DNA of 44,746 bases from Magnetovibrio sp. Lineage in GTDB: Bacteria; Pseudomonadota; Alphaproteobacteria; Rhodospirillales; Casp-alpha2. The position numbers were made by a program, and so were the translations under genes. The stretch lies in NCBI GenBank assembly GCA_002690705.1, contig NZFO01000020.1:6765-51510 (forward strand), in the 5' to 3' direction. The notes under the pieces were generated by a model. It searched no databases, was not told the origin of the DNA, and saw only the letters and a list, made by a program, of their open reading frames with translations. Shown here in pieces: positions 33,694 through 41,596 of this stretch. The stretch's first letter is position 1. Each line of letters begins with the position of its first letter.

Positions 33694-34782
33694 TTACATT
33701 CTCTTAAATGTAATCAGGGCGGATTTAAAATTTTGAAAAAATCGGTTCATATACTCTCGCGGCGCACCTGTCACGGTGATGCCACCGTGAAACGGCGCGG
33801 GCCACCCGCCCCGAATACGTATGTTTTGTCCCCCTAAAGTTTTGATAATTGACTGCGCCAAGTCCGGGTCGCCCAGCTCTATGTAAACGAAATTACCGGT
33901 AATACCACCGTTGTGGGGAATGTTTATATTATCGAGGGAGTTTTTTAAAAAATGAAGTCCTACTTTAACCTCCTTGATGTATTCGTTGATGATGTCAATT
34001 CGATCAAGAAAAAAGCAAACTGTCTCTGCCGCCAGAGTGCTGGTCTCGTAACCCGTACGAGTGCGTGCGACGAATTCAATAATTTTAGCGGGGCCGGCAA
34101 CAAATCCAATTCGAACGCCGGGTAAACCAAATCCTTTTGAAAATGATCGCATAATGAAAAGGTTTTTATGCTTTTCGATCAGACGGATCGCTGTCTCGCC
34201 ACCGAACAGATAGTAGACCTCATCAATAACAAGTGCTGCGTTAAAGTGTGCACAGTAGGTTGCAATGCTATCAATCTTTTTTAGTGTCAGATACCCTTCA
34301 ATGGGAACGTTTGGATTGGGCAGAAAGACAAAAGCGGTGTTGATATCGATATTTTTTCTTAGAGCATCCAAATCAATTTCATAATTTTCAGAATAACCAA
34401 AAATTCGAGGTTCAACGCCAAACATCTGAGCATATATTGGATACAGTGCAAATGTTGGTGATGGAAACACGATATTAGTTCCTGCTGGTGCGAGAGATTC
34501 CAGCAATGCCTTAATTGCTCCGGAAACGCCATCCGTAATAAATAACTGGTCCGCATCTAAAGCGGACCAATCAGCAACCCGTTCATATAGTAATCCAAGT
34601 TCTGGGTACTGGTTAGGTCGACACTTTGCGAGATGCTCACCGAGCTCAGAGAGAATATCAAATGAATAAGGGACAACACGTTCGTTTCGGTCAAGAAAAA
34701 GGTCTGGTGATGTCATTCTCTCTGACGAACCAGCGCGTGCTCGGCGAATATTTAATAAATTCTGATTAAAACGAAATTTCAT
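33694..34782 (-). CDS. HisC-like PLP aminotransferase
   Basis: A fold-type I aminotransferase of about 362 residues. Asp187 in LVIDEVY holds the pyridine nitrogen, Lys216 in SFSKGFG forms the Schiff base, and VRIGFVAG follows, as in histidinol-phosphate aminotransferases. The usual PNPNNPTG reads LPNPNVPIEG. YPELGLLYERVADWSAL is the N-terminal substrate block. I favour ATG 34782, 8 bases after the preceding stop; a TTG at 34827 would overlap that gene and neither has a strong SD. In this locus it is more likely to aminate a small keto substrate than to make histidine. HisC homologues in phosphonate and amino-sugar clusters behave in this way. Confidence 0.83.
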   Translation of the reverse strand: MKFRFNQNLLNIRRARAGSSERMTSPDLFLDRNERVVPYSFDILSELGEHLAKCRPNQYPELGLLYERVADWSALDADQLFITDGVSGAIKALLESLAPAGTNIVFPSPTFALYPIYAQMFGVEPRIFGYSENYEIDLDALRKNIDINTAFVFLPNPNVPIEGYLTLKKIDSIATYCAHFNAALVIDEVYYLFGGETAIRLIEKHKNLFIMRSFSKGFGLPGVRIGFVAGPAKIIEFVARTRTGYETSTLAAETVCFFLDRIDIINEYIKEVKVGLHFLKNSLDNINIPHNGGITGNFVYIELGDPDLAQSIIKTLGGQNIRIRGGWPAPFHGGITVTGAPREYMNRFFQNFKSALITFKRM

Positions 34783-34790
34783 ACTCGAGA

Positions 34791-35432
34791 TTAGTCTTTT
34801 TCTGGGTTGATCTTGATCACGGTCCAAATAAAAAACCGACGTTTGACAATCCGTCCCATGGTTTTGAATTTAGCTTTTTTTATTCCATTTATTGAACTTG
34901 TATTGCTCAAGGCACAATAAATGTATGCATTTCCCTGCTGTCTACTGCCGGCATCCTCGCATATTCGATTTAATGCCATTGCGTAAAAACCGTTGCCGCG
35001 AAATGATGGGTTCGTTCGACATGGACCAATGCAGATATCTTTAACCCCACCGAAATTCCCCAGAAAGGGGCCAAAATTACGATCGCGTCGATCTGCCATC
35101 ATACGGCTGAAATGGGCTAATTTTTTTTTAACAAATAATGCGTAGAGCTTGCCCCCAGGCATAGCCGGCGCAATTGCATCATGCAGGGCTTCTAACGAAC
35201 CTAATTCATACCCTTCATGGACGATATCTAGAATTGACTCGGGCTGATCAAAAACTTTGATTTCAACGTTCAGAGGGTTTGATGGTGTATCGCAGGTTAG
35301 CTGTCGACTGAACAGAATGAACTCTTCTTTTGAACTGACTTGTCCAGAGAGAGTGGCACATATGTCGTGATACAGTCCAGAGAGAAGCCTACGTAAATTT
35401 TCTGGAGTTAAGTTAGCATAAGGTAGGGTCAT
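34791..35432 (-). CDS. GNAT-fold acyltransferase
   Basis: A 213-residue protein. The C-terminal half fits the GNAT N-acyltransferase fold: ICIGPCRTNPSFRGNGFYAMALNRI resembles the acyl-CoA pyrophosphate loop (R/Q-x-x-G-x-G), and AYIYCALSNTSSINGIKKAKFKTMGRI is the C-terminal strand-helix block. The N-terminal 90 residues are not distinctive. An A9 tract at 35121-35129 (plus-strand T9) codes in frame for Lys residues. It is the first annotated gene of the 22 kb minus-strand array, directly ahead of the aminotransferase, a pairing typical of amino-sugar or amino-acid acylation. The SD is weak; a tiny ORF with a strong SD lies just upstream. Confidence 0.72.
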   Translation of the reverse strand: MTLPYANLTPENLRRLLSGLYHDICATLSGQVSSKEEFILFSRQLTCDTPSNPLNVEIKVFDQPESILDIVHEGYELGSLEALHDAIAPAMPGGKLYALFVKKKLAHFSRMMADRRDRNFGPFLGNFGGVKDICIGPCRTNPSFRGNGFYAMALNRICEDAGSRQQGNAYIYCALSNTSSINGIKKAKFKTMGRIVKRRFFIWTVIKINPEKD

Positions 35433-35529
35433 TTATAATGCTTTTTGATGGCGCGATCTAGACGATTATCGTATTACTCGCGTTGAACATTGGTGTCTCT
35501 CCTAAATTTCTGAATAAAGCCATAAAAGT
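35433..35529. promoter_or_regulatory. Divergent control region of the long minus operon and the O-acetylation pair
   Basis: Ninety-seven bases separate the divergent GNAT and AlgJ-like genes. The minus strand carries AGGAG at 35499-35503 leading into a ten-codon ORF. TTGAAC at 35483-35488 could be a plus-strand -35 box, but no good -10 follows at normal spacing. Promoters for both directions are expected here or just inside the flanking genes. Confidence 0.4.
35458..35490 (-). CDS. Possible ten-residue leader peptide
   Basis: ATG to TAG, encoding MFNASNTIIV, with AGGAG 8 bases upstream, the best SD in this region. It ends 25 bases before the GNAT start, which itself has a poor SD, and is in another frame, so it cannot be an N-terminal extension. 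It could be a leader controlling the long operon or chance. Confidence 0.25.
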   Translation of the reverse strand: MFNASNTIIV

Positions 35530-36708
35530 ATGCGCTATTTTTCGAAAAAAAGCTTAATCATTTTGCCGGCAGCGGTATTTCTTTCATTGGGGGCTCTTGA
35601 ATTCGGCTTATGGGTATTCCGGCCATGGGCTTGGTTTCATCCGCGTGGGTTTAATGCCGCTAATTTGCATTACCAAAGCACGATTTATGGTGACTATATC
35701 AATAATGCAACAGATGTTGATCCTATGACAGGTGACTTCCTTGCGACACCGATTATGCGTCAAGCGACAATTATTACAGATTCTTACGGAGAGCGGAATG
35801 ACCGATCTCCCCATACAGCATTCGCCGTAATGATGGGAGATTCAATGGCAAACGGTGATGGAAATTCGCATAAAGATATTCCTACTCAACAGTTGAGCCG
35901 AATGATTAAAAAACGCGTAATCTTGCCCTTTAAACCGAGGGGGTATGACCGCTTTGGCGCTGCAGCCCTATACCTTCGACATCGCAAACCGACTAAAGCT
36001 GCAACATTTATTTTTTTACTTCATGACCAATGGTTTAGGGAACCACTTGCTAGCGTTGCGCCCATTGATCAGATTGACCGGGCGTACTTACGTGACGACT
36101 TTAATAATCTTGACCCAAGTTGGCAGGCTAATTTTCAAAACTTTAAAGCCGAACTTCGGGCTTGGTCGGGTAATGCGATCTTGGCGCGCAAAACCAAGAC
36201 TACTATTAAACGCACCATAATTCAGGCTGTTTCAAAAATGGGGATTTATCATCATAAGACAAATCTTGTTTATCTTCCAAATAGAGGTAAAAAAATAATT
36301 TTTGAGCAATTGCCCGAGGATATTGTTGATATTACCCATGGACACGCTAAATTCGATCGATTGTTCTCTGGCACTAAAAAACTCGCAGCTATTGCGCAAC
36401 GTGAGGGTGTAAATTTTCTCGTCGTTCTAATTCCAGCTAAAGAATATCCTTATAATCAGTTTCGGTCTTCACCTGTATGGATAGAGAACTATGGGCCTGC
36501 ATCGAAATTTAACCGTGCTCTTGTTAATGCGGGTATAAACACAGTTTTTTCTCATCCAGTATTATTTGACGCAGTGAAGAGAGAGATCGAAGATGGTGCT
36601 CCACCTGTGTATTGGGGGGATGATGGGCATTGGGGCCCTTATGGTATTCGCATAACGATGGAATTGATTCGCGACAAGCTAATTTCGCTTAGGATTTTAG
36701 AGCATTAA
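35530..36708 (+). CDS. AlgX/AlgJ-like SGNH O-acetyltransferase
   Basis: A 392-residue protein with an N-terminal signal-anchor helix (about residues 8-31), so it acts in the periplasm. GDSMANGDG at 103-111 gives the SGNH nucleophile Ser105, and DDGHWGPYG near the C-terminus gives the Asp365/His367 pair, matching the D-x-H arrangement of AlgX/AlgJ/DHHW proteins. LVVLIPAKEYPY is the strand before the late motif. Such proteins receive or transfer acetyl groups onto alginate or other exopolysaccharides together with an MBOAT partner, which is encoded 59 bases downstream. It faces the long minus-strand operon across a short divergent region. Confidence 0.82.
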   Translation: MRYFSKKSLIILPAAVFLSLGALEFGLWVFRPWAWFHPRGFNAANLHYQSTIYGDYINNATDVDPMTGDFLATPIMRQATIITDSYGERNDRSPHTAFAVMMGDSMANGDGNSHKDIPTQQLSRMIKKRVILPFKPRGYDRFGAAALYLRHRKPTKAATFIFLLHDQWFREPLASVAPIDQIDRAYLRDDFNNLDPSWQANFQNFKAELRAWSGNAILARKTKTTIKRTIIQAVSKMGIYHHKTNLVYLPNRGKKIIFEQLPEDIVDITHGHAKFDRLFSGTKKLAAIAQREGVNFLVVLIPAKEYPYNQFRSSPVWIENYGPASKFNRALVNAGINTVFSHPVLFDAVKREIEDGAPPVYWGDDGHWGPYGIRITMELIRDKLISLRILEH

Positions 36709-36767
36709 ACGGATTATAAAAAAGTCTGGTTGCAAACATTTCGCTTAGATTAATAAGGTTGTGTGCG

Positions 36768-38198
36768 ATGGGTTTCACGTCCGAAGTTTTTATTTTTTAT
36801 TTTTTGCCACTCACATTGCTTCTATACCACATAACATTGCGCCATAGTATTCCTGGTGCGCTAGCTTTTCTTAGTTTCGCAAGCTTAATTTTCTACAGTT
36901 GGGAAATGCCATACTACCTAGTATTATTGGTTGGCTCGATTGTGGTAAATTGGATGTTAGCCCATTTTATCGTGCGGACAAAGAAAAAACCCTTCCATAT
37001 AGCCGCTATTTTTTTGTCTGTAATAAGTAATTTGGGGCTTCTTGGCTTTTTTAAATATGGCGAGTTCTTTTATCAAAACTTCACTGATTTTTTGGGCATA
37101 GTTGGCACGGGTCAGAGTGCAGTTGAACACTCTTTTTTGCGAGATATTATATTGCCGGTGGGTATTTCCTTCTACACTTTCCAAACGATTAGTTACCTGA
37201 TTGACTTATACCGTGGAAAAGTCTTGGAAGCTCGGTCATTTGTAGAATTCCTCTGCTACGTATCCAGTTTTCCACAACTTGTCGCCGGCCCAATCGTTCG
37301 TTATTCGGAGCTCCGTGATCAGTTTGCAAAACCGAGGGTTTCATTAAACACTATTGAGTTGGGCTGTTTTATCTTCATTATGGGTTTGGCAAAAAAGACA
37401 TTGATTGCGGATTCCCTTGCTCCGCTCGCAAACCATATATTTGATGGCTCATTGGCTCATAATGCGTTGATTACTCTGGCGGGCGTTACTGCATATACCT
37501 TACAACTCTATTTTGATTTCTCTGGTTACTCGGAGATGGCTGTTGGCATAGGTTTGCTCCTTGGGTTCCAATTTCCACAAAATTTTAACTCACCATACAA
37601 AGCTTTGAACATTAGGGATTTTTGGAGGCGATGGCATATCACTCTTTCAAGCTGGTTTCGTGATTACTTGTATATCCCGATGGGAGGCAATCGCAATGGC
37701 GAGGCTAATAAAAAACGAAATTTGCTCGCGACGATGGGATTAGTGGGCCTGTGGCACGGTGCTGGCTGGACATTTGTTATTTGGGGCGTAGGCCATGGGG
37801 TGGCGTTGGTGATAGATGAGTACCTGTCACGCTTTTGCCAAAGCACTGCACTCAAAGCCCTTCGTCGGGCGTGGGTGATTTTTGTAGTTGTATTGTTATG
37901 GATACCATTTCGCGCTGAAAACTTGAGCGTGACCGGTCAAATTATTGAACGGATTCTTTTTGGTTGGTCAGGGCTAGATGAAGCCGTGCGGGATTTAATC
38001 GGATTGCCGTCTGAGGTGAAACTTGCGTGTTTAATTTTACCGTTTTCTATCTGGGGGGCTTTGCGGCTCCCGAACGTATTTGAAATGAGTCCGAAAACAA
38101 GTCTGGCCAAGTCCCTTATGTTAAGTGTGTTACTAGTGATCAGTATTTACACTTTGCTGGCGCGGGATTACGTGCCATTTTTATATTTCCAGTTCTGA
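36768..38198 (+). CDS. MBOAT O-acyltransferase, AlgI/DltB family
   Basis: About 476 residues with many membrane helices. FWRRWHITLSSWFRDYLYIPMGGNR is the AlgI signature, and GLWHGAGWTFVIWG carries the invariant MBOAT His. LPVGISFYTFQTISYLIDLYRG and FPQLVAGPIVRYSEL are further AlgI-type blocks. The protein should move acetyl groups from the cytosol across the inner membrane to the AlgJ-like partner. The frame opens with TTG at 36759, but I prefer ATG 36768, since AAGG lies 9 bases upstream. It is convergent with the large transferase gene; only 27 bases separate them and no terminator is visible. Confidence 0.93.
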   Translation: MGFTSEVFIFYFLPLTLLLYHITLRHSIPGALAFLSFASLIFYSWEMPYYLVLLVGSIVVNWMLAHFIVRTKKKPFHIAAIFLSVISNLGLLGFFKYGEFFYQNFTDFLGIVGTGQSAVEHSFLRDIILPVGISFYTFQTISYLIDLYRGKVLEARSFVEFLCYVSSFPQLVAGPIVRYSELRDQFAKPRVSLNTIELGCFIFIMGLAKKTLIADSLAPLANHIFDGSLAHNALITLAGVTAYTLQLYFDFSGYSEMAVGIGLLLGFQFPQNFNSPYKALNIRDFWRRWHITLSSWFRDYLYIPMGGNRNGEANKKRNLLATMGLVGLWHGAGWTFVIWGVGHGVALVIDEYLSRFCQSTALKALRRAWVIFVVVLLWIPFRAENLSVTGQIIERILFGWSGLDEAVRDLIGLPSEVKLACLILPFSIWGALRLPNVFEMSPKTSLAKSLMLSVLLVISIYTLLARDYVPFLYFQF

Positions 38199-38225
38199 GG
38201 GTTTGCGAATAGAAGTTAAGAAGTT

Positions 38226-40280
38226 TTAACAGACGTTACGGTAGCGTGCGCGGGTAGCTTTCACCGCAACTTCGGCAGGGGCTGTTTCCAGCTCTTGTTG
38301 TAAAATTTTTAGGTAACAACCTGTGCGCTGAAAGGCCCGCCCGTCCCTGTGCGGATCTAGGTCATCGGCAAACTTGCCACTGAGCTTTACACATGCGTCT
38401 ATATCCCGATCAACATGATTTCGGACAACTCTCTTTAGAGCTTCAAGGCTGTCGAATACGACTCGATTATGAAATTCCACAGGTAAAAAATGACGCGTGA
38501 GTCTGGAAAGGTCGATAAAAAGTGTTGGCGTTCCAGACAGCCAGCACTCAATTCCTGCGGTACTAAACATGGCAGTGATGGCGAGATCACTTATATTTGC
38601 AGCGGTGCTTGGTGCAGTTTTGATTGTGTCTGATTTACCCTTTATAATATGTATCCGCCTGTCTGCTACTAATTGTTCGATTTCAGGCAGTTGATCCATG
38701 ATTTTGCGGACCATTGAGTTTCGTTTTGGTTTCCAAACAATGATGATGCTCGGCATCTCGTTGAGCATCTCAATTAGCGTCTGCCAGATTTCAAGATGCG
38801 TCGCAGGACTCAAATAACAATCAGTGTACATGCCTTGGTCTAAGAATGAGATTATGAATTTTCCTGAATACGCCGCAGGGGCTGTGCCAGGGTCTGGAGC
38901 CAGCTTATAATCTTGGTAAAAACCTGCAGTGACGATATCCATGTGTTTATGACGATTAAAAAACTGGCGTTGATATAAGTCACCCCAGGGAAAAGCAATA
39001 TCTTCCAAATGCTCTACTTCTGGAACATTGTAAATATGATTGCTAAAATGGCTACCAGCACTAACACCGCCACAAATTCGAATCGCTTGATGGTTAAATG
39101 GCCCTTCGCCCAGCATGTCATCCATATGCCAAATAATACTTATACCCAGACGTGTAAACAGGCGAGCACGATTGTGAACGTGGAGCTCAAATATTTTTAG
39201 GTTGAACAGTATCCATGATCTAAACGTAGACTCCGTCCCCCAAACGAGAGAGCAGGCTTTAGCCATGCAGGCTAGTTCTTGAATGTCTAGGCCCATCCCG
39301 GGGCCTGGGACAATGTCATCATTTGGGTCGGGTTTTAGCCAAGAAGCCCGCCAAAAGGGCTTTGCAAGATGTAATAGTCTAAACCCATATCGGCGGGCAA
39401 GGTTTCGATCTTCTTGTGTTAGGGGGCTAACATCTGTGATGATAGTGATTGAGTCGGCTTCAATTCTTGAGCCGGGCCACCAATACATGTCATTTAGTTC
39501 ATCAAAAGAAAATGGAAATGGGATGCTTCTCAAAACTGCAATCCGGTTTTTTTTTATACTTTCTGCAAGGGGGGGAACGCTGCGTAAACCTGATAGGCAA
39601 GCCTCAAATCCATAGCGAACCGTGCGAGCAAGTTGGCGAACCGGCCCGCCGCAGTAGGCGCGCATCATAGTCATGTCTGCATCAAGGCTATGATATGGGC
39701 GAGGTGTGTAACTCCATCGAAACTTAGGAGGGTTAAAAAATTCGAAGGTTCGGTCAGAAAACTTTTGTTCGATGAACTTACGAAACGGATTTTGTCGTAA
39801 AAGTAAGATGCTCGGCGCAGTGTTGTACAGTGATGAAACAGTCGACAATTCAATTGGACGTAACAAGTATCGCCATGCAAGTCGGCCTAGGTGTCGGACG
39901 ACTAATTCTTCATCGAATTGGTTCCCACCGAGAAAATCAAGGACATCGAGGTTGGTTCTCCATTCGGAGATAAGTTCGTCAACCATGTTTCGGTTTGTTT
40001 GTTCAATTTTCTCGGCGACCGAAGTTTCACCGGAGAAAGTCCTGCCGTAATCCATATGTGTGAATTGGATAAATGGCTTTCCAATTACCATACTAACCCA
40101 TGGCACTAGGTGATTCATTGTGTCTGTTGAGAGGTAATAGTATATACACTTAACATTCTGTCGATGATTAATCTTAAAAATCGTGAACAATGATGATAAA
40201 CAAAGAATGTCAAGCCAGACTTCTACATCTTCACTTTTGACATCAGTTGGCGTCGAATTTTGAGGATTAGCGCTCTGCAT
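38226..40280 (-). CDS. Large protein, candidate polysaccharide or phosphoramidate transferase
   Basis: A 684-residue protein that I do not recognise. The C-terminal third looks like a GT-B half: KFIISFLDQGMYTDCYLSPATHLEIWQTLIEMLN, then SIIIVWKPKRNS, then SDLAITAMFSTAGIECWLSGTPTLFIDLSRL, where Ser/Thr and Glu fall as in capsule-type transferases. The middle, with ADSITIITDVSPLTQEDRNLARRYGF and WGTESTFRSWIL, is unfamiliar. It is the last gene of the right-hand operon, 14 bases overlapped with the formyltransferase, and so is the best positional candidate for the enzyme that places the phosphoramidate, or for a sugar transferase. Campylobacter phosphoramidate transferases are also large (about 600 residues), but similarity cannot be judged by eye. 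An A9 tract at 39547-39555 is in frame. Confidence 0.6.
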   Translation of the reverse strand: MQSANPQNSTPTDVKSEDVEVWLDILCLSSLFTIFKINHRQNVKCIYYYLSTDTMNHLVPWVSMVIGKPFIQFTHMDYGRTFSGETSVAEKIEQTNRNMVDELISEWRTNLDVLDFLGGNQFDEELVVRHLGRLAWRYLLRPIELSTVSSLYNTAPSILLLRQNPFRKFIEQKFSDRTFEFFNPPKFRWSYTPRPYHSLDADMTMMRAYCGGPVRQLARTVRYGFEACLSGLRSVPPLAESIKKNRIAVLRSIPFPFSFDELNDMYWWPGSRIEADSITIITDVSPLTQEDRNLARRYGFRLLHLAKPFWRASWLKPDPNDDIVPGPGMGLDIQELACMAKACSLVWGTESTFRSWILFNLKIFELHVHNRARLFTRLGISIIWHMDDMLGEGPFNHQAIRICGGVSAGSHFSNHIYNVPEVEHLEDIAFPWGDLYQRQFFNRHKHMDIVTAGFYQDYKLAPDPGTAPAAYSGKFIISFLDQGMYTDCYLSPATHLEIWQTLIEMLNEMPSIIIVWKPKRNSMVRKIMDQLPEIEQLVADRRIHIIKGKSDTIKTAPSTAANISDLAITAMFSTAGIECWLSGTPTLFIDLSRLTRHFLPVEFHNRVVFDSLEALKRVVRNHVDRDIDACVKLSGKFADDLDPHRDGRAFQRTGCYLKILQQELETAPAEVAVKATRARYRNVC

Positions 40281-41031
40281 TATTTCTTTGGGCCAATAGG
40301 GCGATGTGTTTTAAAACCGGATGGATAACGAAATAGGTGTCGCCTGCCTCGCGTGGTTCTGAGCAGGCTGGCAATACACCTGTTTCCTTATATTTGCGCA
40401 AAACCTTAACAAGAAGGTCGGCACGGATAGCGTTGTCATATAGACTATCTACGTCAATGTTGCTCGGTGGCGCCGGGTAGCGTTGGCGGCTGACAAGTGG
40501 TCCCTCGTCAATTCTAGCATTAAGAAGTATAGCGCTAACCCCGCAATCGTCGCCTTCGAGTAAGGAGTAGTAGATGGTTGTGCTGCCGCGATATTTAGGT
40601 AACCAACCCGCATGCATATGGAGGAATGGCACCCCTCGCGCTAATGTTTGCGCTGCAATGATTTGCCCACCATAGCCGGAATAAATCACTAATTTTGGCG
40701 CAAAACGAAATAGTATTTTTATAAAATTTGCGTCGTTCACATCTTTAATTGCGGTATGGGAGTGATCCCACCCTTCTCTGCGAACAGTTGTTAATAGTCG
40801 CTCGCTGAGATCTGGGAGGAATAATTCTGGTGTTGAGGCAGCACTACTTGATCGCACATAACGTTGATCCTTTGTCTGCACGGCCTTTTTTTCATGAATT
40901 CCTCTCGCCCCATATGTAAGCATTTTCATGGGAGCCAAGCCGGCATGGGTCATTGCTTGGGCATAGGCCTGAGAGCGAGCTGTGAAAGCTGCTATAAAGA
41001 CGACACCATTAAGCAATAAGGGGCACCCCAA
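40267..41031 (-). CDS. Formyltransferase-like protein with altered active site
   Basis: A 254-residue protein of the 10-formyl-tetrahydrofolate-dependent formyltransferase fold. HAGWLPKYRGS at 140-150 matches the HPSxLPxYRG block, and ARIDEGPLV supplies the Asp (175). SGYGGQIIAAQTLARG matches the strand before the active site. In the usual Asn-x-His pair the Asn is His138 here (LHMH), so the N-H-D triad reads H-H-D. The N-terminus is short compared with methionyl-tRNA formyltransferase, and the C-terminal tRNA domain is missing, as in sugar N-formyltransferases. The frame opens with TTG at 41031, inside the preceding gene; TTG 41016 is another option. It could formylate an amino sugar or another amine in this pathway. 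Confidence 0.78.
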   Translation of the reverse strand: MGCPLLLNGVVFIAAFTARSQAYAQAMTHAGLAPMKMLTYGARGIHEKKAVQTKDQRYVRSSSAASTPELFLPDLSERLLTTVRREGWDHSHTAIKDVNDANFIKILFRFAPKLVIYSGYGGQIIAAQTLARGVPFLHMHAGWLPKYRGSTTIYYSLLEGDDCGVSAILLNARIDEGPLVSRQRYPAPPSNIDVDSLYDNAIRADLLVKVLRKYKETGVLPACSEPREAGDTYFVIHPVLKHIALLAQRNNAER

Positions 41032-41596
41032 CTCGCTGGGTAATTATGTTTACAAATTGTCGCTCGCTATCTACCAAACGTGATAGCCGAGCGCGTTGAA
41101 CTTCAGAAAGGCCCTGTCGAAGTGCACACAATGTATCCATAACTTTGAGCATACAATTGAGGCTGGAAAGCGCCAAATTTGTGTTAACAGCACATTCAAG
41201 GACCTCTGCTAACCTTAGATAAAGTTCCAGATTCTTGTGGTCTTCCCGATCAATAGCTTTGAAAGTACTATCGTAGCCTGAGTGTACTCTTTTTGTGACC
41301 TCAAATTTTTTAATTAATTGAGCCAACCAAAATTGTGCGGCGTTACTTAATTCCGACTCCCGCAAGACTACAGTTAAGATAGCCTCAAGAAGATTAGCCG
41401 TCACCACATTAGCGCCGGGGATTGGTAGCTCTCTTACCATCGGGTTTGGTGCTGGTGCAGGGGCTATGCTTATACGAGCGGTTTGCCGGTCATTCTTCCA
41501 AGCTTTTAAAAAAGTTAAGCCTTGATAGTCAGAATAAAAATAAGTTTGGCGATCATCTAACAATGGACCGTGGGCATAAGGATACTCTAGGCTCAC
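41009..41596 (-). CDS. Unknown 195-residue protein in the phosphoramidate operon
   Basis: I do not recognise this protein. It begins with GTG in a GTGA overlap with the kinase stop and ends 23 bases inside the formyltransferase frame, so it is firmly embedded in the operon. The first 45 residues are rich in aromatics and Asp (YAHGPLLDDRQTYFYSDYQG). Residues 45-60 form a Pro/Ala linker, and the rest looks all-helical, with LLEAILTVVLRESEL, FWLAQLIKKFEV, LELYLRLAEVLECAV and LRQGLSEVQRARLSRLV. No signal peptide, catalytic motif or membrane helix is visible. It might be a partner protein or an unknown enzyme. It occupies, with the next gene, the place where Campylobacter has methyltransferases. 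Confidence 0.65.
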   Translation of the reverse strand: MSLEYPYAHGPLLDDRQTYFYSDYQGLTFLKAWKNDRQTARISIAPAPAPNPMVRELPIPGANVVTANLLEAILTVVLRESELSNAAQFWLAQLIKKFEVTKRVHSGYDSTFKAIDREDHKNLELYLRLAEVLECAVNTNLALSSLNCMLKVMDTLCALRQGLSEVQRARLSRLVDSERQFVNIITQRVGVPLIA

